From: Micromonospora peucetia
GTDB lineage: Bacteria > Actinomycetota > Actinomycetes > Mycobacteriales > Micromonosporaceae
Length of the DNA: 64,000 bases
Assembly: GCF_900091625.1 (NCBI RefSeq)
Contig: NZ_FMIC01000002.1
Location: 1,054,001-1,118,000 of the forward strand
Direction: 5' to 3'
Of this stretch, positions 47,465 through 55,310 are shown one piece after another (position 1 is the stretch's first letter; each line of letters begins with the position of its first letter). The notes beneath the pieces are model-generated. The model saw only the letters and a program-made list of their open reading frames with translations. It was not told where the DNA came from and did not search any database. Made by a program: the position numbers and the translations under genes.

Positions 47465-47539
47465 CTGGTTGTGCCCTTCTCCTCCGGCGCCGGCGGAGGC
47501 CGGGCAGATGTCTTCCTCGACGCCCCAGGGTACGTGGGT

Positions 47540-47896
47540 TCAGGACGCCACGTGTCCGGGGATCACTGAGCTGCGCCGGGCCTCCCACTCCAGGAACCGC
47601 TCGGTCTCGGCCAGCACGCTGCCGGCCAGCCAGGTCACCATGACCGCGTCGTCGGCCAGCCCGAAGATCGCCAGCGGAATCTCCGGAAGCAGGTCGATCG
47701 GCGAGACGATGTACGCCGTCGCCGCGGTCATCAGGGCCAGCCGCAGGCCGCCGTCGTACTCCCCCCGGGTGGTCGCCCGGATCATGCGGGGCAGCGCGCC
47801 CAGCCGTGCCCCGAGCGACGGCCCGCCCCGCGACCCGGTCGCGAGCGCCCGGGCCAGCGCGCTGAACGCCGCGCTGCGTTTCAATGTCTTCCCCAT
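47540..47896 (-). CDS. DUF1232 (YkvA-type) membrane protein
   Basis: 118 residues. The DUF1232 core is read in ALMTAATAYIVSPIDLLPE, with the SPIDLLPE signature, then FGLADDAVMVTWL. One or two membrane-associated helices. Function unknown. ATG with GGAGAGGGG upstream. It is divergent from the first SGNH hydrolase gene. Confidence 0.88.
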   Translation of the reverse strand: MGKTLKRSAAFSALARALATGSRGGPSLGARLGALPRMIRATTRGEYDGGLRLALMTAATAYIVSPIDLLPEIPLAIFGLADDAVMVTWLAGSVLAETERFLEWEARRSSVIPGHVAS

Positions 47897-48000
47897 GTTC
47901 GGCCCCTCTCCACGTGCCAGGATGACGCGCCCGCGCAAACCGGTCCCCCGGTCACCCGTACAGGTACCCACGAGCGTCGGCTTCCAGGCACCCGGGAGCC

Positions 48001-48040
48001 GGCACGACGACAGCGGCGTGTCGTGCCGGCGCGATAATGT
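48001..48040 (+). promoter_or_regulatory. Leaderless promoter and operator-like palindrome of SGNH gene 1
   Basis: TAATGT (48035-48040) is followed by 6 bases and ATG. Upstream, GGCACGAC and GTCGTGCC (48001-48008, 48020-48027) form an inverted repeat covering the -35 region, a plausible repressor site. Confidence 0.5.
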
Positions 48041-48046
48041 CGCTGT

Positions 48047-49099
48047 ATGGGGGTCGCTGGTTCCGTCGTCCCGGTCGGTTCGCGCTGGCAGCGTGCTCGG
48101 CAGATCGCCCGCCTCACGGCGATCGGCACGGGCGCCGCCGCCGCGGCCGTGGTGGCGACCGGCGGCGTGCTCCTCGGCCAGGCCCGGCAGGCCCGCCGCA
48201 CGATCCCGATGGCCGAGGCGCCGCCGCCGCGCTGCGACGGGGTCTACGGCGCGAAGCTGCCCGGCCCACCGGTCACCGTGGTCGTGCTCGGTGACTCGAC
48301 GGCCGCCGGCTACGGCGTGCACCGCCGCCGGGAGACGCCCGGGGCGCTGCTCGCCACCGGCCTGTCCCGCCGCCTGCAACGCCCCGTGCGGCTGCACCGT
48401 TTCGCCGTGGTCGGCGCGATCTCGGCCGTGCTCCGGCACCAGGTGGAGGCGGCGCTGGAGTGCCACCCCGACATCGCGGTGATCCTGATCGGTGGCAACG
48501 ACGTGACCAACCGCGCACCGTTCGCCCTGGCGGTGCGCTACCTGGTCGACGCGGTCCGCACGCTGCGCGCCGCCGGCTGCGAGGTGGTCGTCGGCACCTG
48601 CCCCGACCTGGGAGCGATCCAGCCGATCCAGCCGCCGCTGCGCTGGCTGGCCCGCCACTGGAGCCGGCAGCTCGCCGCCGCCCAGACGGTGGCCGTGGTC
48701 GAGGCCGGCGGCTGGACGGTCTCCCTCGGCGACCTGGTCGGGCCCCGGTTCGCGGCCGAGCCGACCCGGATGTTCGGCCGGGACCGGTTCCACCCCTCTG
48801 CGGAGGGCTACGCGATGGCCGCCGCCGCGCTGCTGCCGACGGTGCTGTCCGCGCTCGGCGCGGGGCAGGAACGCCGCCCGACGCTGGTCCGGGGCGCGGG
48901 CGTACGGTCGCTGCCGCAGGCCGCACAGGAGGCGGCCCGCCACGCGGGCACCGAGGTCAGCGGCATCCGGGTCCGGGGGCGCGAGCGCGGCCCCGCCGGC
49001 CGGTGGGCACAGCTGCGCCGACGGGCCTTCTTCGGTGTCGGCGCGATGTCGCAACCAGGCCCCGCCGTCGACTCACCCACACTGGAGGGACTGGCATGA
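48047..49099 (+). CDS. SGNH/GDSL hydrolase 1, membrane-anchored
   Basis: 350 residues. A membrane helix (about 24-44) precedes the hydrolase, so the domain is probably outside the cell. SGNH blocks: nucleophile in VVVLGDSTAAGYGV, ILIGGNDVTN, and the Asp/His pair in DRFHPSAEGYAM. The C-terminal ~65 residues are Arg-rich and disordered. Ester substrate unknown. Its stop overlaps the ATG of a second, similar gene. Confidence 0.9.
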   Translation: MGVAGSVVPVGSRWQRARQIARLTAIGTGAAAAAVVATGGVLLGQARQARRTIPMAEAPPPRCDGVYGAKLPGPPVTVVVLGDSTAAGYGVHRRRETPGALLATGLSRRLQRPVRLHRFAVVGAISAVLRHQVEAALECHPDIAVILIGGNDVTNRAPFALAVRYLVDAVRTLRAAGCEVVVGTCPDLGAIQPIQPPLRWLARHWSRQLAAAQTVAVVEAGGWTVSLGDLVGPRFAAEPTRMFGRDRFHPSAEGYAMAAAALLPTVLSALGAGQERRPTLVRGAGVRSLPQAAQEAARHAGTEVSGIRVRGRERGPAGRWAQLRRRAFFGVGAMSQPGPAVDSPTLEGLA

Positions 49100-49899
49100 G
49101 CGAGCGCTTCACCCCCTCGGGGCTCGCCAATCGACTGGGCCGGGCGGCGACGCTCAGCCTGATCGCCGGCACGGTCGGCGGCGCCGCCGTCCTCGCCGGT
49201 CAGGCCTTCGCCGCCCGGCGCCGCCGGTACGCCCAACCGGAGCTGGCGCTCGCCCTGCGCGCCACGGTCGGGCGCGCCGGTGCGTCGCCGCTGCGACTGG
49301 TGCTGCTCGGCGACTCGTCCGCCCTCGGCGTCGGGGTCGGTCGCCTCGACGAGACCATCGGCGGCCAGCTGGCCAACCTGCTCGCCGAGGGCCCGAACGG
49401 CCGCCGGGTGCACCTGTCCAGCGTCGGCGTCTCCGGCTCGCGGTCGACCGACCTGGCCACCCAGGTGGCCCGGGCGCTGCTCGGTGAGCATCCCGACGTG
49501 GCGGTGATCCTGATCGGGGCCAATGACGCCACCGCCCTGCGTCGCCCGGCGGAGGCCGCCGCGTACCTCGCGGCGGCTGTGCACCGGCTCCGCGAGGCCC
49601 AGGTGGAGGTGGTCGTCGGCACGTGCCCCGACCTGGGCGCCGTACGCGCGATCGCGCCGCCGCTGCGGCAGGTGGTCGGCTGGTCCGGGCGTCGGGTGGC
49701 CCGCGCCCAGACGGCGGCGGTGCTCGACGCGGGCGGCACGGTGGTCGACCTGGCGACCGAGACCGGCCCGGTGTTCCGCGCCGACGCCGGGACGCTCTGC
49801 CACGACGGCTATCACCCCTCCGCCGACGGCTACCGGGTCTGGGCGCACGCCCTGCTGCCGGCTGTCGCCGCGGCGGCTGTGGTCGCCTCCAGGCACTGA
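49096..49899 (+). CDS. SGNH/GDSL hydrolase 2, membrane-anchored
   Basis: 267 residues, a paralogue of the gene before it: membrane helix (about 18-36), then LVLLGDSSALGVGVGRL, VILIGANDATALRRP and DGYHPSADGYRVWA. VEVVVGTCPDLGAVRAI closely matches the first protein's VVVGTCPDLGAI. The two start-stop overlap (ATGA) suggests coupled synthesis and perhaps a heterodimer. GGAGGGACTGGC precedes ATG. Lacks the long C-terminal tail of its partner. Confidence 0.9.
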   Translation: MSERFTPSGLANRLGRAATLSLIAGTVGGAAVLAGQAFAARRRRYAQPELALALRATVGRAGASPLRLVLLGDSSALGVGVGRLDETIGGQLANLLAEGPNGRRVHLSSVGVSGSRSTDLATQVARALLGEHPDVAVILIGANDATALRRPAEAAAYLAAAVHRLREAQVEVVVGTCPDLGAVRAIAPPLRQVVGWSGRRVARAQTAAVLDAGGTVVDLATETGPVFRADAGTLCHDGYHPSADGYRVWAHALLPAVAAAAVVASRH

Positions 49900-49934
49900 C
49901 CGCCGGCCGTCACCCCGACCGGCCGCGCCCACCC

Positions 49935-49982
49935 GGGGCGCCACACGGGGCGCCACACGGGGCGCCACACGGGGCGCCACAC
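49935..49982. repeat. 12-bp tandem repeat
   Basis: Four perfect copies of GGGGCGCCACAC, 35 bp after the second SGNH gene. The unit contains the self-complementary GGCGCC. Nothing else is seen before the thiolase promoter. Confidence 0.85.
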
Positions 49983-50113
49983 GGGCCCGAGGCCGCCGCA
50001 CGGCCCCGTGCCCGCCCCAGGCCGTCGTCCGGCCCGCACCCGGCGGCTGCGGGTTCGGAGGGCGTGACATTTCCCGGCCGGCGGGCAGCTTCCGCCCGAA
50101 GTTACCGGCGGGT

Positions 50114-50119
50114 TAACGT
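50114..50119 (+). promoter_or_regulatory. -10 box of leaderless thiolase gene
   Basis: TAACGT, then 6 bases (TGGTTC), then ATG. Confidence 0.55.
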
Positions 50120-50125
50120 TGGTTC

Positions 50126-51388
50126 ATGCCGACCGAGTCGTCCCGCGACGCCGTCATCGTCGCCACCGCCCGCTCCCCCATCGGCCGGGCGCACAAGGGG
50201 TCCCTGCGCGACGTCCGCCCGGACGACCTCGCCGCGACCATCGTGCGGGCCGCCCTGGACAAGGTCCCCCAGCTCGACCCGGGCGAGATCGATGATCTCC
50301 ACCTGGGCTGCGGCCTGCCCGGCGGCGAGCAGGGCTTCAACATGGCCCGGGTGGTCGCCACCCTGATCGGCCTGGACACCCTGCCCGGCACGACGCTCAC
50401 CCGCTACTGCGCGTCCTCGTTGCAGACCACCCGGATGGCGATGCACGCGATCCGGGCCGGCGAGGGTGACGTGTTCATCTCCGCCGGTGTGGAGACCGTC
50501 TCCCGGTACGCCCGCGGCAACTCCGACGGGCTACCGAAGGAGGCGCAGGCGTTGGTCGGCGGCGGCTGGGAGAACCCGCGCTTCGCCGCCGCAACCGAAC
50601 GGTCGAAGTCCCGCGCCCAGGGCGACGCCCCGGTCTGGACCGACCCGCGCGAGGCCGGCGAACTGCCGGACATCTACCTGACCATGGGTCAGACCGCCGA
50701 AAACCTGGCCCAGGTGTACGACGTGACCCGCGCCGACATGGACGAGTTCGGCGTACGCAGCCAGAACCTCGCCGAGAAGGCGATCGCCGACGGCTTCTGG
50801 GCCCGGGAGATCACTCCGGTCACCACGCCGGACGGCACGGTGGTCGGCACCGACGACGGGCCGCGTGCCGGAGTCACCCTGGAGGCGGTCGCCGGTCTGA
50901 AGCCGGTGTTCCGACCGGACGGCCGGATCACCGCCGGCAACTGCTGCCCGCTCAACGACGGCGCCGCCGCCGTGGTGATCATGAGTGCCCAGCGGGCCCG
51001 GGATCTCGGGATCACTCCGCTGGCCCGGATCGTCTCCACCGGCGTGACCGCCCTCTCCCCGGAGATCATGGGTCTCGGCCCGGTCGAGGCCAGCCGGCAG
51101 GCGCTCAGTCGGGCCGGGATGACCATCGACGACGTCGACCTGGTCGAGATCAACGAGGCGTTCGCCGCACAGGTGATCCCCTCGTACCGTCAGCTCGGCA
51201 TCCCGCTGGAGAAGCTGAACGTGATGGGCGGGGCGATCGCCGTCGGGCACCCGTTCGGCATGACCGGGGCCCGGATCACCGGCACCCTGCTCAACGCCCT
51301 GGAGTGGCACGACAAGACGATCGGCCTGGAGACCATGTGCGTCGGTGGCGGCCAGGGCATGGCCATGGTCGTCGAGCGCCTCAGCTGA
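50126..51388 (+). CDS. Acetyl-CoA C-acyltransferase (thiolase)
   Basis: 420 residues. Thiolytic cleavage or condensation of acyl-CoA. Nucleophile Cys95 in TLTRYCASSLQTTRMA, NEAFAAQVIPS, the catalytic His in GGAIAVGHPFGMTGAR, and the second Cys in METMCVGGGQGMAMV. The size and ALAxGVxxxxxxxxP arrangement fit the degradative type, but direction is not shown. With acetoacetyl-CoA synthetase elsewhere in the window it would complete acetoacetate use. A 22-bp tandem repeat starts at the base after its stop. Confidence 0.94.
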   Translation: MPTESSRDAVIVATARSPIGRAHKGSLRDVRPDDLAATIVRAALDKVPQLDPGEIDDLHLGCGLPGGEQGFNMARVVATLIGLDTLPGTTLTRYCASSLQTTRMAMHAIRAGEGDVFISAGVETVSRYARGNSDGLPKEAQALVGGGWENPRFAAATERSKSRAQGDAPVWTDPREAGELPDIYLTMGQTAENLAQVYDVTRADMDEFGVRSQNLAEKAIADGFWAREITPVTTPDGTVVGTDDGPRAGVTLEAVAGLKPVFRPDGRITAGNCCPLNDGAAAVVIMSAQRARDLGITPLARIVSTGVTALSPEIMGLGPVEASRQALSRAGMTIDDVDLVEINEAFAAQVIPSYRQLGIPLEKLNVMGGAIAVGHPFGMTGARITGTLLNALEWHDKTIGLETMCVGGGQGMAMVVERLS

Positions 51389-51612
51389 GCGCGCTGGCCC
51401 GAGCCGGCAAGCGCGCTGGCCCGAGCCGGCAAGCGCGCTGGCCCGAGCCGATGAGCGCGCTGGCCTGAGCCGGCAAGCGCGCTGGCCCGAGCCGATGAGC
51501 GCGCTGGCCTGAGCCGGCAAGCGCGCTGGCCCGAGCCGATGAGCGCGCTGGCCTGAGCCGGCAAGCGCGCTGGCCCGAGCCGGCATGGCCTGAGCCGCAT
51601 GGCCTGAGCCGG
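51389..51612. repeat. 22-bp tandem repeat with higher-order pattern
   Basis: Nine 22-bp units (51389-51586) built on GCGCGCTGGCC, then shorter derivatives. Units end in CCGGCAA or CCGATGA in alternation over the middle copies, so the real period there is 44 bp. It begins exactly after the thiolase stop. All open frames here are repeat artefacts. Confidence 0.85.
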
Positions 51613-51657
51613 CCGCACGCCGGGACCGGAGCCCCGGCCGGCCGCGCAGGGTTCGCG

Positions 51658-51975
51658 CTAGAGCGTTTCGCGGGTCGCCGTCACCTCGGCGGCGGCCCGC
51701 GCCAGCACCTCGGGCGGCGCGGCGGCGATCAGGTCGGCGGCCACCACCCGGAGCTGGTCCGGCAGCGCCAGGTCGTTGTCGAGCCGGGGCACCGCCCGCC
51801 GTGGCCCGCCCTCCGCGTCGGCGCACAGGTTGGCGATCTCCTGCACCAGGCGGTGCAGCAGGTCGGCGCGGGACATGTTGCCACCGGTGGCCGTCGCCGC
51901 CCAGCGCGGCTGCTGCCAGTGCCTGACCTGACGCACCAGCAACTCCACCGCCCGCCCCAACTCCCCCAAACTCAC
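51658..51975 (-). CDS. Conserved hypothetical protein, 105 aa
   Basis: I do not recognise it. A hydrophilic alpha-helical protein with Arg/Leu pattern (LGELGRAVELLVRQVRHWQQ, RADLLHRLVQEIANL). No signal or membrane segment. GTG chosen at VSLGELG because further upstream the frame runs through G-rich repeats and an intergenic inverted repeat. The ribosome-binding site is weak. Placed between a thiolase and a Bax-inhibitor gene. Confidence 0.65.
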   Translation of the reverse strand: MSLGELGRAVELLVRQVRHWQQPRWAATATGGNMSRADLLHRLVQEIANLCADAEGGPRRAVPRLDNDLALPDQLRVVAADLIAAAPPEVLARAAAEVTATRETL

Positions 51976-52036
51976 CCCGCCAACTCTACGTACCCCACCC
52001 ACCCCACCCACCCGGCCCACCCACCCCGGTGCGGAC

Positions 52037-52101
52037 GCGTCGATCATGAGGTTAGCGGGCAGGAACGCGATCAACTTCGCCGCCAACCTCATGATCGACG
52101 C
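52037..52101. repeat. 21-bp inverted repeat
   Basis: Arms 52037-52057 and 52081-52101 (GCGTCGATCATGAGGTTAGC...), one mismatch, with a 23-base loop. Lies 90 bp past the Bax-inhibitor stop and 62 bp before the small hypothetical gene. Probably a terminator for the former. Confidence 0.75.
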
Positions 52102-52190
52102 TCGGGGGCACGGTGGGGGTGGGGTGGGGTGAGACGACGGCGCCCGCCCTCCGTGGAGCGGGGGCGGGCGCCGTCGGACGGGGACGACGG

Positions 52191-53006
52191 TCAGTCGTCG
52201 CCCTGGAAGTAGCTCAGCAAACGCAGGATCTCGAGGTAGAGCCAGATCAGGCTGACCAGGATGCCGAAGGCGGCGACCCAGGAGTAGCGCTGGGGCAGAC
52301 CCATCCGGACGCCGTCCTCGACCTCCTTGAAGCTGAGCACGAAGCTCAGCGCGGCGACCACGATGCAGACCAGGCTGAAACCGATCGCCAGCGGGCTGCC
52401 GTCGCGAAGGCCGGTGTTCACGCCGAAGAGCGCGAACACGAGGTTGATCAGCATGACGGCGAAGAGACCGGCCATCACGGCGATCATGCCCTTGACGAAC
52501 TTCGGGGTCGCCCGGATGACCTTCGCCTTGTAGAGCATGGCCATCACGAAGAAGACACCGAACGTGGCGGACACCGCCTGGAGCACGATGCCGTCGTAGA
52601 GCGACTCGAAGACCTTGCTGACCATGCCGACGAAGACGCCCTCGACGACGGCGTACGCGACGACCAGCGCCGGGTTCGCCATCCGGGAGAACGAGATGAT
52701 CAGCCCGAGGACCAGACCGACCACCGCCGCGCCGATCCAGGCCGGGCCGAGCAGGGCGTCGGGCACCAGCACCCAGGCAGCCGCGGCGGAGACGCCGAGG
52801 ATGCCGAGGAGCGTGACGGTCTTGACCACCACGTCGTCGATCGACATGGTGTTGACGGTCGGCGGGGCCGCCGGGTAGCCGGCTTCCGTCGGGTACTGCT
52901 GTGGATAGCCGGGCTGTCCGTACGGCCCGGTCGGGGCGTACCCGGCGGAGCGCTCCCGCTCGGCCGCCTGGCCGAGCCGGGCGAGCACCGGGTTCGAAGT
53001 CTTCAC
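52191..53006 (-). CDS. Bax inhibitor-1/YccA-family membrane protein
   Basis: 271 residues. A ~55-residue Tyr/Pro/Gly-rich cytoplasmic leader, then seven or so helices from about residue 65 with family traits: YAVVEGVFVGMVSKVFES, FVKGMIAVMAGLF and SFKEVEDGVRMGLP. The family acts as a pH-sensitive calcium leak in bacteria; the role here is inferred. GTG with GGGAGG. The nearest upstream gene on this strand is the tRNA. Confidence 0.92.
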   Translation of the reverse strand: MKTSNPVLARLGQAAERERSAGYAPTGPYGQPGYPQQYPTEAGYPAAPPTVNTMSIDDVVVKTVTLLGILGVSAAAAWVLVPDALLGPAWIGAAVVGLVLGLIISFSRMANPALVVAYAVVEGVFVGMVSKVFESLYDGIVLQAVSATFGVFFVMAMLYKAKVIRATPKFVKGMIAVMAGLFAVMLINLVFALFGVNTGLRDGSPLAIGFSLVCIVVAALSFVLSFKEVEDGVRMGLPQRYSWVAAFGILVSLIWLYLEILRLLSYFQGDD

Positions 53007-53116
53007 TGTCAGGCCTCCCTCAGGGGGTCGTTGCACGTGAACGTGCACTCCAAGAGTAAACGCCCAGGGCAGTCCCGTGGAGATCGCCAAGCTGAGCGGA
53101 AGCTGAGAGTGCGGCG

Positions 53117-53197
53117 TGCCCGGGGCGGGGGTCGAACCCGCACGCCTTGCGGCAGCCGCTTTTAAGGCGGCCGTGTCTGCCGTTCCACCACCCGGGC
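53117..53197 (-). tRNA. bldA: tRNA-Leu, anticodon TAA (bldA type)
   Basis: 81 nt folding as a class II tRNA. The acceptor stem GCCCGGG/CCCGGGC is perfect; the anticodon stem GCCGC/GCGGC encloses CTTAAAA, so the anticodon TAA (53164-53162) reads UUA. A variable arm with CTGCC...GGCG and the T-loop GGTTCGACCC follow. CCA is not encoded. In Streptomyces this tRNA (bldA) limits the expression of rare TTA-containing developmental and accessory genes; the same logic is likely here. Confidence 0.93.
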
Positions 53198-53286
53198 GGG
53201 TGACACCACGCGGGTCGACACGCGCGGTGCAGTGTCACGGTAGCGGGTCGGTGGCGACTCAGCGTACCCCGGCGTCCGGGTCGCAC

Positions 53287-53292
53287 TAGGGT
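53287..53292 (+). promoter_or_regulatory. -10 box of the 610-aa membrane protein gene
   Basis: TAGGGT, then 7 bases, then GTG; no ribosome-binding site, so probably leaderless. Confidence 0.5.
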
Positions 53293-53299
53293 CGACGCC

Positions 53300-55132
53300 G
53301 TGAGCAGCACAGCCCCTACGGCCCCCGACGCCGCCCCCGACCAGGCTGTCCTCGCCGCCGGCCGGCTACCCCGCCGGTTCCGGCCGGCGCGTCTGCTGAC
53401 CGCCGTCCGCCGTCGCCGGGCGGACCTCACCGTCGCGCTGGTCTTCGTGGCGCTCGCCGGTTGGCTCACCCACGGGCTCTGGCCCGACCCGGCGGCCCGG
53501 GTCCTGGCCCTCAACCCGGAGGACCAGGCCCTCTACGAATGGTTCCTCGCCGTCGACTCGCGGGCGCTGCTCGGCGACTTCGACCTGCTCACCGAACGGC
53601 TCAACGCGCCGGACGGGGTCAACCTGATGACCAACACCACGGTCATCGCCCTCGGGGTGCTTCTCGCCCCGGTGACCCTGCTGTTCGGTGCGCCGGTCAC
53701 CTTCGCCCTGCTGGCCATGGCGAACCTGGCCGGCACCGCGGTCGCCTGGTACCTGCTCTTCACCCGGGTCCTGCGCGCCCGCCGGCTCGCCGCCGCGCTC
53801 GGGGCGGCACTCTGCGGCTTCGGCCCTGGGATGGTCTCGCAGACCAACAGCCACCTGCACATGACCGCGCAGTGGCTGGTTCCGGTGATCGTCTGGCTGG
53901 TGGTCCGCCTGCTGTGGGCCGCCGACCCGGCGGGCACCGCCGACGGGCCGGACAGCCGGCGGGTGGTCAGCTCGGCCGTCGGCCTGGCGGCGGCGGTCAG
54001 CGCGCAGGTCTTCATCGGCGAGGAGGTGCTCTTCCTCTGCGCCGTCACGCTGCTGGTGATGGCGGTCACCTACGCGGTGGCGGACCGGAACCTGGCCCGC
54101 CGCGCCCTGCCCGGTTTCGCCGGCGGGATGATGCTCGCCGCCGGGCTTGCCCTGCTCGTGCTGGCCTGGCCGCTCTGGTTCCAGTTCGCCGGCCCGCAGG
54201 GCGTCTCGGACGGCATGTTCAGCCCGCACTACTTCTCGGCGGACCTGCGCAGCTGGTGGACGGTCTCGCCGCTGTCGGTCGCGGGCGACGACGGGGCCGC
54301 CCGGCTGACCACCGGGCCGGCCGAGTACAACACCTTCCTCGGGTTGCCCCTGCTGCTGGTCGCCGCCGCCGGGGCGCTCTGGCTGGGCCGTCGTCCGCTG
54401 GTCGTCGCCTGCGTGGTCGGCACGCTGGTGACGGGAGCGTTGTCGCTCGGCCCCCGAGTGATCGTCGACGGCGAACGCACCGCCGTGCCGGGCCCGTACG
54501 CCCTGCTCTCGGGGCTTCCCGTGGTGGACGGCGCACTGCCGATGCGGTTCGCGCTCGCGGTGCTGCCGCTGGTCGCCACGCTGCTGGTGCTGGCGGCCGA
54601 CCGGGCGCTGCGCGGCACCGGCCGGGCCCGCCGCCTGGTGCCGGTGGCGGTCGGCATGGCGCTGCTGCCCCTGCTGCCGACGCCGCTGCCCACCGCCGAG
54701 CGCCCGCCACTGCCCGAGTTCATCACCGGCGGGCACTGGCGCCGGTGCGTCGAGCCGGGCGGGGTGCTGGTGCCGGTGCCGCTCGCCACGCCCAAGGAGC
54801 CGTGGCCGATGCGCTGGGCGACCGCCGCAGACGCCGCGTTCGGCATGCCGGAGGGCTTCTTCATCGGGCCGTACGGCCGCGACGGCACGGCGGCGATGGG
54901 CGCCTACCAGCGGCCCACCTCGGTGCTGCTGGCCGAGGTCGGCAGGCACGGCGGGCAACCGGTCGTCGACGACGGACAGCGCCGGCAGGCCGCGCAGGAC
55001 GCGGACTTCTGGGGCGCCTCATGCGTGGCGCTGGCCGTCGACACCCCGCACGCCGACAGCCTGCGCGGCACCCTGGATCAGCTCTACGGGCCCACCACCC
55101 GGATCGCCGACGCCTGGACCTGGCGGGTCTGA
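53300..55132 (+). CDS. Polytopic membrane protein, possible GT-C glycosyltransferase
   Basis: 610 residues with about 10-12 membrane helices (first near residues 47-65). An early loop with LALNPEDQALYEWFLAVDSR contains an acidic stretch after helix 1, as in GT-C mannosyl- and arabinosyltransferases, and a hydrophilic C-terminal ~120 residues follows the last helix. This architecture is suggestive, not a family identification. Divergent from the tRNA gene. Confidence 0.75.
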   Translation: MSSTAPTAPDAAPDQAVLAAGRLPRRFRPARLLTAVRRRRADLTVALVFVALAGWLTHGLWPDPAARVLALNPEDQALYEWFLAVDSRALLGDFDLLTERLNAPDGVNLMTNTTVIALGVLLAPVTLLFGAPVTFALLAMANLAGTAVAWYLLFTRVLRARRLAAALGAALCGFGPGMVSQTNSHLHMTAQWLVPVIVWLVVRLLWAADPAGTADGPDSRRVVSSAVGLAAAVSAQVFIGEEVLFLCAVTLLVMAVTYAVADRNLARRALPGFAGGMMLAAGLALLVLAWPLWFQFAGPQGVSDGMFSPHYFSADLRSWWTVSPLSVAGDDGAARLTTGPAEYNTFLGLPLLLVAAAGALWLGRRPLVVACVVGTLVTGALSLGPRVIVDGERTAVPGPYALLSGLPVVDGALPMRFALAVLPLVATLLVLAADRALRGTGRARRLVPVAVGMALLPLLPTPLPTAERPPLPEFITGGHWRRCVEPGGVLVPVPLATPKEPWPMRWATAADAAFGMPEGFFIGPYGRDGTAAMGAYQRPTSVLLAEVGRHGGQPVVDDGQRRQAAQDADFWGASCVALAVDTPHADSLRGTLDQLYGPTTRIADAWTWRV

Positions 55133-55154
55133 CCCACCCCGGGTAACACGTTGA

Positions 55155-55255
55155 GGCCATCTGAAAGGGCGCAGGCGTACCCATGATCGGTTGATGCTGG
55201 CCCGGGTGGGAAGTGGCCCTGGGCCCGGCGGAGCATCAACGGATCATGAATGGCC
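55155..55255. repeat. Nested inverted repeat between convergent genes
   Basis: Outer arms GGCCAT/ATGGCC (55155-55160, 55250-55255) and inner 17-bp arms 55182-55198 and 55232-55248 (CATGATCGGTTGATGCT, one mismatch). It sits between the polytopic membrane-protein gene and NDH-2, which converge. Candidate two-way terminator. Confidence 0.7.
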
Positions 55256-55310
55256 ATCGAGGGCACCGGTGCGCGGAGGCGGGCCAGGTCGGCGTCGTCC
55301 TTTGGGGCGG

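Noticed and set aside
51389..51612. CRISPR-like array
   Set aside because: Units are contiguous with no spacers, no cas genes are near, and the repeat is a simple 22-bp tandem.
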